DNA from: Megaleporinus macrocephalus
Lineage: Eukaryota > Chordata > Actinopteri > Characiformes > Anostomidae
Length of the DNA stretch: 64,000 nt
Direction: 5' to 3'
Assembly: GCA_021613375.1 (NCBI GenBank)
Contig: CM038716.1
Location: 17,182,024-17,246,023, forward strand
Part shown: piece by piece, positions 40,301 through 64,000 of the stretch
How the letters are laid out: each line of letters opens with the position of its first letter
How positions within the stretch are numbered: position 1 is the first letter of the stretch
Program-made: the position numbers and the translations under genes
Notes under the pieces: model-generated
The model's input: the letters and a program-made list of their open reading frames with translations, nothing else
Told to the model about the DNA's origin: nothing
Database searches by the model: none

Positions 40301-41999
40301 GGAAAGCTGAACAACCTGTCATCATCCTTTCAAAAACTGTCACATGAACAACTGGTTTCTATCGCTCTGACTCAGTCCTATAGAGGCCATGCCCTGCCTC
40401 TACTGTGTATCAATGACTGCCCTGATTTCCACCTTTTGGGTCACGGGGCAGAGATGTGCTGCGTAAGTTGATCATTGAATTTGTAAATAATGGGGTCTTA
40501 TCAGACAATATGACCCAAGTTATACCCTGATTTCATTTTTCAGAGGGACACAAGAACCTTTCTACCAAACGAGTTCAAACTGCAGTCTCACAGTATAAAT
40601 ACTATAAAAAGACAATTAAGCTCTGAGACCTTAGATATTGACAGTATGATTAACTGAAATAGTAATACGTTAAATTTCAACTTCTTAAAACATATATTTT
40701 TGTCATTTTTAAAAGGCTTTTTTTTATTTCTTTTAAAGTCAATGAAAGGCAGCAATAAACGTGTAATGACTCATATTTATACAGATATTTATTTATATGG
40801 TGACCTACCCAAGAATCACTCCTGTAGGTCTGCAACAGAAAGGTGTTTTCGTTCTCACAGTTATGTAAGGCGTAAGTTAACGGAGAAGCCTGTAGCCTGT
40901 TAGCCCTGTTCTGTGAGCGGCCATACTGGCTAACATAACGCCCAGACACCATACGCTCATCTAGCATGATCTTTAAGTCAGTTCAGTTTGGCTACTTACA
41001 GTACTGTAAAGCTGATAGCTAATAATGTGCTTTAGTTTTTATAATGATATACGGTCAGGGGAGGAATAATACTGAGTATGGATCCAGTGTGTCATCAAAT
41101 CATGATTTGTGGGCTGCTCAAAAAATCCCGAACAAAAAAAAATAATGAAAAACACTTTACCGACTTTGTATTTGTATGTAATACGCTTTGAGCAATTATT
41201 TTCCAACATGTAGAATGTGTTTACAAACACATCTCTGAATTTCCTTTACACTAACTTTAAAGAAGAGCTGAAAGATATACTTTTTTTTTGTTTTTTTTAA
41301 ACCCTAATACTCAGAACTGCATATACATACTCAGTACGATATAGTGAAATACTTGCGGTTCTAATATAAAACACAGTAAGAATACTGCATGGAGTGTCAA
41401 AATAAACTTTAAGAACTTTTTTTTGCTCCACCCAAGTACAGCATTCCCACATTTGTCACAGCCCTGAAACCAACGCTTACATAAATGCAACATAACAGCT
41501 TGTTTGTTGTAAAGGTGACTCTGGAACTCTCACCCTCACTTTGACTCTTATACAAGAGAAATAAGCATGACACAATGTTTGTCTGCATTACACTAAAACA
41601 CTGCTTTAATAATGCATTTTGTACCGTACCTGAGCATAGAGTAAAACACTGTATCGAAAAAAGGCTCTGAGCTAGCAAAGCATTTTTGCTTAGTGACATT
41701 ATTTCTCCCCACTGCCCATGTAATCACAAGTCAGAAGATTGCTGCAGAGGCGGGTAAAAATACATTATAATTTGACACAACAACAAGAATGTGTTTCTTT
41801 TGAAGGAGTGACATGACCGGGTACAAAGTAAAAATGTCCATTTTAATTTAAGGTTGGATTTAAAGATAAAACTCTATAAAGAACAGTCACAGAAACTATC
41901 TGAAACTGCTTACTGTGCCTGCCATACTTGACTTAGATCATGCTGTTTTTGTTACTGTTCTTCTCGTCTACATAGCAGCACAAAACGCTAAGAATCATG

Positions 42000-42950
42000 T
42001 CAGAAATGACGGGCTGGGGCTGGTGACAAACATTTGCTAATTACTCATACACAGCAACGCTAATCAGCAGTAAATATGAACAGTGAGCGATGTGGAAGGG
42101 TCCTGGCGGCTTCATTCAAGAGATGCTAGGAGGCGAAAGTGGCAGAAATGAAGTCTGAAAAAGACAATTGCAGGGAGAAAGAGGACAGTGTCTCCCTTAA
42201 ACAGAGGCCCCTTTCACACACCCTCACAGTTTGCATGTTTCTGTGAGGCAAACCCATAAACAAATCCAGTAGGCCAGGGCAGTAGAAGCTTGCGAGATCA
42301 CAATTACTGTGCCCTTTCTCTATTACAATCAGTGTTATGAGAGAGCAATCACATCACATCACTCTGGAGACCTTTGTATAACAGTGCCCGACTGATGGAG
42401 TTTGTTTTCTTTTCCATAGATGACACAAAATTATTGGGAAAGACCGTTGCACATCCTCACAAACAGGTTCTAATCTACAGATCTAAGTTCCAAATAACAC
42501 AAAGCAGACTTACAGGGAAGAGGAGGAGAATGTCAGACACTTTCTTTTAATAATGTCAGTGTTGCATTTTTCTGCATTCATTCCATCAGAATTACTCCAT
42601 TTAAGCCTGATTCCCAGGTGAAATGATCTCTACAGTGGAAGTGGGTTTAATTAGGCCTTCAAAAGTGAGTGTGAACTTGCGCATCACTTTCATGGGGAGA
42701 AAAAAACCCCCAGCTAATCGCCTGTATCAAAGGTGCCACAGACTGCATTTACTCAGCATTTTTAATTGTTCTCTGGTGTCTACATTCAGAGTATATGACT
42801 TTCGTCAAGGTGAGAAATGCCCAAATGTGGATGCACTTTTACACCTTTTGATTAAGCTCTAGAATTAAACAAGCTGTTTTCTGGTGAGCTTATGAATAAT
42901 TGAATGAGCTCTGCCTTGATTTGCTGGTTTCCAGCGAGACACCCCTAAAT
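42000..42950. promoter_or_regulatory. Candidate conserved non-coding block in taok1 intron 1
   Basis: About 950 bases of complex DNA free of recognised repeats. They contain clustered motif-like words: TTAATTAGG (42647-42655, homeodomain type), TATCAAAGG (42725-42733, TCF/SOX type) and GCTAATCG. The look is that of vertebrate developmental enhancers, but conservation cannot be seen here. The short open frame at 42623-42862 has no family similarity. Confidence 0.3.
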
Positions 42951-43317
42951 GAGCCACATAGTTACTTGAGGCTTACTAGTAGCTAACATTACCTACACTA
43001 GTTACCGGTTTTCCATATCGACACCAACACAAAGCAAATTAAAGTTGCTACTCACTATACAACTCTCATTAAGACTAAGATGATCTGCTTCAACCCACAA
43101 ACAGAGATAAAATCTCAAAGCATGGCTACTACTTATGGGTTACTTTTGGGGTTGTGATGCTAATAAAGGTGGAACTGCTCATCTCCTCAGTCAGTTCAGT
43201 GTTAAACGCTGAATAAAGCTGCTCGATATTGCCCAAACTTAACTTCGTTAAGGGTCTTATTAAAGATGTTGGAGCTGCAGTTGGCCTTCTGTTCACCACA
43301 CTGTTTTGCAATTTTTT

Positions 43318-43387
43318 CTTTCCACTATAAATAGTGGCGCAGTTACATTCTCACACCTGTACAAGCTGAAGCATTTAAGGTGGAATA
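43318..43387. mobile_element. Small palindromic MITE, copy 1
   Basis: It contains TTTCCACTATAAAT, then GCAGTTACATTCT, then ATTTAAGGTGGAA. In this order and orientation it matches the reverse complement of copy 2 at about 44230-44300. It is diverged and its ends are imprecise. Confidence 0.55.
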
Positions 43388-44204
43388 TACGTTCTGATTA
43401 AGAAGCTGGTGAATAGGAAGCCAAGTTCAGGCATGTTTAAAGATGAACAATAAACATGCCCACTGACAGTTCGGTTCCTGGGAAGCGAATAAATAAGTGC
43501 CGACATCCCCTCAAAAGCCTGGAACAGTAGCTAGCTAACTAGATTTCTCCACAGAATTCACCATTTTCTTTGCTGTTGCTCTGTTGTCATGTGTAAAATG
43601 GTAGGGGTGTGAATATTAATGAGTCAAAACTGTCACGTAACAGTTTGGGAATTAAGAAACAGGCCTTTTTTACTGTCCTCTTTTGTAAATGCAGGAGAAA
43701 GGGACAGCAGGGATTAAGGATCACGGTGTGTCAGCTACACGTGCTGAACTCTCCTTATTGAACTGGGGCCACGTAAATAACAGGTTTCCACTCTGTGGCA
43801 CCTTCAGCGAACCACCGTATCATAAAATGGCTGAGAGTATCACTTTGTACGCCCTCTGTTTGAAGCTAGCCAGCAGTAGAAACCTCGGAGGGCTGGATAT
43901 GAAGCTGACATTAATAAACCACACAGGTTTCCAGAACAGCAACACGTCCCACCTTCGCTCCGGGAACGACACAAAAAACACAGGACAACATACAGAAAAG
44001 GCAAACTTTTTAAGTTAAGCAGGCAGACACGCGACTAGCTTAGTTTCTGCAATATGGTTAGGAGAGCTGGCTGACTCGATAGTTAGCTGTCAGCTAACTT
44101 AGCTTCTGCGAAGTTTCCTCAGAGCCACCAGCCAGAAGTTCAAGGCTGAAATGAGTCAGTATCTACGCTGTAAACTGGTGTAAAACTCGATATCAGTTTG
44201 CTTT

Positions 44205-44320
44205 CTGAAGTTAGCTTCTTATTCGATTTCCCCCGTTCCACCTTAAATGGTGCGGCATGAAGCGCCAGAATGTAACTGCTGCACGATTTAAGGTGGAACG
44301 AATAAGAAAGCTAACTTCAG
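44205..44320. mobile_element. Small palindromic MITE, copy 2
   Basis: Near-perfect inverted arms: CTGAAGTTAGCTTCTTATTC at the left and GAATAAGAAAGCTAACTTCAG at the right (last bases run to 44320), with inner arms TTCCACCTTAAAT and ATTTAAGGTGGAA. A unique centre of about 35 bases carries AGAATGTAACTGC. It lies about 280 bases downstream of the probable taok1 exon 1 donor. Confidence 0.7.
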
Positions 44321-44603
44321 CCACGTTTTCCTTCAGGTTTACGCTCAATAACGGGTCCAGTGTTTAATGACAAACTAATATCCTCATTATATTCAGAACA
44401 CATAGATTCAGACACACGGCTGGCGATAAAATGAAAAGTCTGCCAGACATCCACAGTTTCGTAGCTTAGCTCCAGCTAACGTTACTGTAACTGTAAGACG
44501 TACAGTAGAGACAAGACCGCTGTATCTTCTCACAACAACACTGCCCTAACAGCTATCCAGTCGTGTTGTGTTATTAATTCCCCAGTTGTAAAACAGTACT
44601 CAC

Positions 44604-45180
44604 CCTTCCTTTATCCAGGCTGTGGACGCAGAAAGTGTCTCTTTAATGGAAGTTACGAAGGAAGTGCCGTCAAGTCAAGAAGTAACGTAAACGTAATTAA
44701 CCTGTAGTCCACGAGACCTCGGCGTCAGCGGCTATTTCGCTGTTCGCGCAGGAGCTCAGCAATGACCTCTGGATTAATTTCTAAAGTAGGCTGCCGTTGT
44801 TAATCTACGTTAACAGCGCTGAAGAGAGTCTCCGATAGCCCGAAACTCCACCCCGGCTCTAACGGCGGCCCAGCGGCTCGGCTCCCTCCCAGACGAGTCG
44901 TAAAGATGGCGGCGTCCCGAAGGTCCACTCCCTGCCGAGCTGGACGGGCAAACAGCAACAGAACATACCGAAAAAATAAAGCTCCAAAAAAAACCACACC
45001 CCAGATTTAGGCCGGGACGCTAATCGCACGCCGTTTATAATCTAGCTATAGGGCGTAGGGATTTCGCTTCACAGTGAACAACATGTTGTGGTGGTTTTCT
45101 CCCTCCTTCTCCTCCTTCTTGTTCCTGGAACGCCAGTTCCGCCCAAAACACTTCTAGAGGGGGGCGGAGGGGGAGGTGGG
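44604..45180 (-). promoter_or_regulatory. taok1: taok1 promoter and probable non-coding exon 1
   Basis: A CpG- and GC-rich block within AT-rich DNA. On the minus strand a strong splice donor (AAGG|GTGAGT, exon end 44604) closes a possible leader exon in which I find no ATG between 44604 and about 44910. A YY1-type core-promoter motif, AAGATGGCGGC, is at 44903-44913 on the plus strand. GC boxes (GGGGCGGAGGGGGAGG) are near 45160. No other gene start explains this island on the minus strand. The transcription start cannot be fixed. Confidence 0.6.
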
Positions 45181-45822
45181 GGGACTCACTGTCCGATTAA
45201 AGAGCCTATTCTGAAGAAATAATGAGAACAACAATGCACCAGAAAACTATACCACAATATTGTGGCACATATAAAAAAAAACTATCTGAGACATTCACTG
45301 CTGGTTTGCAGCATCAGATTATCACACAGATAATAACAGGCGTCTTTTATTCCCCTATTATTAAACATTTATACGCAGATATTTAAAGAAACTGGATTCC
45401 TAATACACTTTTAATACACTTACAATGACTGAAATCTTTTTGCTTGTATTGAATAATAAAAAAGGCCACTGATGACACTTTTAAAACAGTCAGCAACATA
45501 TGTAAAGGGCACACATGGAAATGTAACATAAAATATCTCTGCAAGCAGGCTGGGGAAACAATGTCCTGTCCTGTTATGTGAAATGCTACATACTTCAGTA
45601 ATCTGCCTGTTTTGTTAGCAACTGTCTATTGAGGCCAGAGCTCTCAGCACTAGCCCATGAGTTAAATCTATAAAATGAAACAAATGGAAAATTTTAATGA
45701 ACCTTTTGAGGAGAGCCCATTACCAGAATGTGTCATTGCATGACTAGATATAGATCACCAGGATGTTAAAAGTGAACAGCAGCACAAACACATTAGGGTG
45801 CTGTCCTCAGGCCTGCAATCTA

Positions 45823-45891
45823 CCAATTGGTAAACAGACCGGAGAGCCGCTGCTCCGGATTGGCCCACAACCAGCTGAGCCTGCAACCAAT
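45823..45891. promoter_or_regulatory. Cluster of three CCAAT boxes
   Basis: CCAAT at 45823-45827, ATTGG at 45859-45863 and CCAAT at 45887-45891, spaced about 30-36 bases apart. NF-Y-regulated promoters and enhancers often have two or three CCAAT boxes at about this spacing. It lies roughly 650 bases upstream of the taok1 island. Confidence 0.35.
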
Positions 45892-47056
45892 GGCAGAGCA
45901 GGATGACTCCTCTCTGTATCCAGGCGAACAGGAGGCTCTGGAGCTTATAGAAGCAGTTTTATGAATGACATTTAAAGAGACAGGCTTCATTTATTTTTTA
46001 TTTTCTTAGTTTTATTATGCAGCTGTGATGTATTACTGATAGTGTTTAACACAGAATATCTCTTGGGTTAGGATTTCTGCCCTGGCTTTTCTGATAAACG
46101 AAACTTTATGGTAATGTGCACTTGCTGTGTGCTGCAATATGTAATGATCTGGTTAACCCTTTAACAACCTGGTTCAAGAGTGACCTGACAGAGATTTCAT
46201 TTCCTATATCTTTGCAATGAACTAATTTCATCATTCATCTACTAATTCCTGTTTTTATTTACATGTTTTTGACCATCACACATCCTTATTTCAGTTTTGA
46301 ATTCTATCACTACCCTTCTAAAGCACAACATGGGTCAAAAAATGACTTATGTATTCACTATGGAATTTAATAGGAACTGTTCATATTTGTAAACATTTGC
46401 AGTCAGGAACATATTTATAAAAAAATGAATTTTGTTCATGAAGTAACTTATGAGAGTTAGAATTAAGGTAATCAAAAACAAGATTTTTGATAAACACGTG
46501 GAACATTAAATAAGAAATAAACCGATATACCAACAATATAATCAGCAATACATAATATAACGTAGGAAATGAATATGTGTCAAATTTGATCGATGTTGTG
46601 CATTTTTTTGCTTAGCTTGTGCATTAAAGGGTTAACCTGCCACATTTCGCTCACTCCCAAGCCAGTTTTCAGACCATATACAAATGGAGACCAAAACAGT
46701 TCAATTAGGAGGAGATGAGCACTCAAGACATGACACTACTGAAAAACAAGAAAACAAACAACCAAGAAAATAAAGTACAGCAGGCAAAGTGTATCCTGCT
46801 TTGAACTTCCTCTGTGGCATATCTCTGCCTGTTGGCATTTCCTGAGTAAGACCCCAGTGTGGAGGGAACCCTCCCACTGCAAAAACCCAACTGCAATTAT
46901 GTCTGGCAGGGGCGTGTCCACTAAAGCCCAGCATAAATGAGAGTAGTTACTAGGGTATACTGCTAATGTACTGCTATTGTACGTTCCCACCATTCCTACC
47001 ATTTAAAAAAATCCAGTACTTCCTAATTACTTTTTAGTATTAAGTGAATTGCTGTG

Positions 47057-47165
47057 TCATTATTCTGAGATACTGTCTCATTATTTTAAGATAGCCTACT
47101 GTCTCATTATTTTGAGGTACCATCTTCTTATTGTGAGATGCAAAGTTATTATCTTGAGATGCTTA
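47057..47165 (+). repeat. Short imperfect tandem repeat
   Basis: The phrase TGTCTCATTATTTTGAGGTA recurs with changes (GTCATTATTCTGAGATACT, GTCTCATTATTTTAAGATAG), giving about four imperfect units. Confidence 0.6.
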
Positions 47166-47549
47166 ATGCTTTTTTTAGTATTAAGAATAACAACAAAGAA
47201 ATAGAATCTTAAAATAATAACTCTGTGTCTCTAAATAATAATATAGCATCCCAAAAGAATGACAATAATAATGAAAATAAATACACAGTTAAGTGCTGGA
47301 TTTGTTTTTAGATAGCAGGAATATACTTCCATACTTCTTTGTGGTTTTAACTTTGAGATTGATGCAATTTCTAAATGATGAGTTGATTCACACATTTAAC
47401 CGTTAGATCGTGATCGAAAGCATTCGTAATTTTACGCTTCATTAAAGTTATAATAACAAAACGAATTTCACTTACTTTTTATTAACACAACTAACCAGTA
47501 GATGGCACACAAATACTTCAGTTCTGTAGCTCACTTCGACTCGTGAACG

Positions 47550-47839
47550 AATCGACATTTTGAATTGGTTCTTTTAGATGAATCAAGATGATCCACATAA
47601 AAAACTAAGCAAGATTTGTTCTCAAGTTATGCAGTTTACTGACAAATCATGCGTTGGGCTTTACAGGTGCTATTAAAGTGGCTACACTCAACAAAGGAGA
47701 AAGGTCTCACTTGTGAAGCAGTGATTTGTTTAGTCAAACCGACAGTTCAAATGAATCGGTTCATAATACGAATCACTCTTCGCACAGTGGCGCATGAATA
47801 TGACGTAGTTGAAAGTTTACATGTGCGGCGTGAGTGAAA
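47550..47839 (+). promoter_or_regulatory. tsr1 promoter region
   Basis: Directly upstream of the tsr1 ATG. It includes a CRE-like TGACGTAG near 47800 and GC-containing sequence ending GTGAGTGAAA before ATG. Two related blocks, GAATTGGTTC...GATGAATCA (about 47562-47585) and GAATCGGTTC...ACGAATCA (about 47753-47775), lie in direct orientation about 190 bases apart. No TATA box was noted. The transcription start is not determined. Confidence 0.5.

Positions 47840-64000
<16,161 letters not shown>

Larger units (their letters stand above)
31338..44603 (-). other. Probable first intron of taok1
   Basis: About 13.3 kb between a strong minus-strand acceptor (TTGCACTTGTAG) and a strong donor (AAGG|GTGAGT at 44604/44603). 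It holds the hAT element at 32328-33263, a (TA)n tract, an AT-rich repeat (36860-37310), a repeat-poor block (42000-42950), MITE copies and otherwise unremarkable DNA. GC-richer islands without recognised exons lie at about 34.2-34.5, 36.5-36.7 and 38.1-38.3 kb. No coding exon was recognised. Confidence 0.55.
45181..47549. other. Intergenic region between taok1 and tsr1 promoters
   Basis: No exon recognised. It holds a CCAAT cluster (45823-45891), a small tandem repeat (47057-47165), and a minus-strand open frame at about 46701-46934 that matches nothing I know. The rest is ordinary AT-rich DNA. Confidence 0.5.

Noticed and set aside
43689..44018. 109-codon plus-strand frame upstream of taok1
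   Set aside because: No recognised domain or splice context; it lies in the probable first intron of taok1 and fits chance length in a GC-richer region.
46701..47002. Two overlapping minus-strand frames with hydrophobic ends
   Set aside because: They overlap in different frames, lack known similarity, and may be remnants of a repeat. No start context or exon border supports a gene.

Overview
This is vertebrate nuclear DNA, almost certainly from a ray-finned (teleost) fish. The coding parts are short exons with GT/AG introns whose joined products match vertebrate proteins almost residue for residue. The non-coding parts carry typical teleost repeats: Tc1/mariner and hAT relics, tRNA-derived SINEs, palindromic MITEs and long (TA)n tracts. 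Several interspersed repeats look like families common in otophysan fishes (catfish, characins, carps), but the species cannot be named from the sequence. No prokaryotic genes, CRISPR arrays or operons are present.

Three genes were rebuilt exon by exon, with all reading phases checked. (1) tp53i13 on the minus strand, nine coding exons between 3506 and 10196, 486 codons plus stop; it encodes a small single-pass membrane protein. (2) taok1 on the minus strand, nineteen coding exons between 17285 and 31222, 1021 codons plus stop; it is a STE20-type MAP3K with a complete kinase domain and the TAOK1-type C-terminus. Its probable 5' non-coding exon lies near a GC-rich block at about 44.6-45.2 kb, which gives it a first intron of about 13 kb. 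(3) tsr1 on the plus strand, fifteen coding exons from 47840 to the window end, 837 codons visible and no stop reached; it encodes the 40S ribosome maturation factor. taok1 and tsr1 are head to head, with promoters about 2.9 kb apart. tp53i13 and taok1 are in tandem.

Layout: 1-0.9 kb decayed Tc1 transposon; 0.9-3.5 kb repeats and probable tp53i13 3' UTR; 3.5-10.2 kb tp53i13; 10.2-12.3 kb its promoter plus a SINE; about 12.35-17.28 kb probable long taok1 3' UTR; 17.3-31.3 kb taok1 coding region, with a BED-finger hAT fragment and a hAT insertion in its introns; 31.3-44.6 kb taok1 intron 1, with a non-autonomous hAT element bounded by a perfect 8-bp target duplication and a repeat-poor block that may be a conserved enhancer; 44.6-45.2 kb taok1 promoter; 45.2-47.8 kb intergenic; 47.8-64 kb tsr1, with repeat-filled introns and one unusual GC-rich island in intron 7.

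The three genes do not form a pathway. They serve ribosome assembly (tsr1), stress and cytoskeletal kinase signalling (taok1) and a p53-linked membrane protein (tp53i13). No clearly new biological system was found. The best leads are the clean hAT element, the overlapping uORFs before taok1, the GC-rich island in tsr1 intron 7, the repeat-poor block in taok1 intron 1, and the nested and paired transposon copies.
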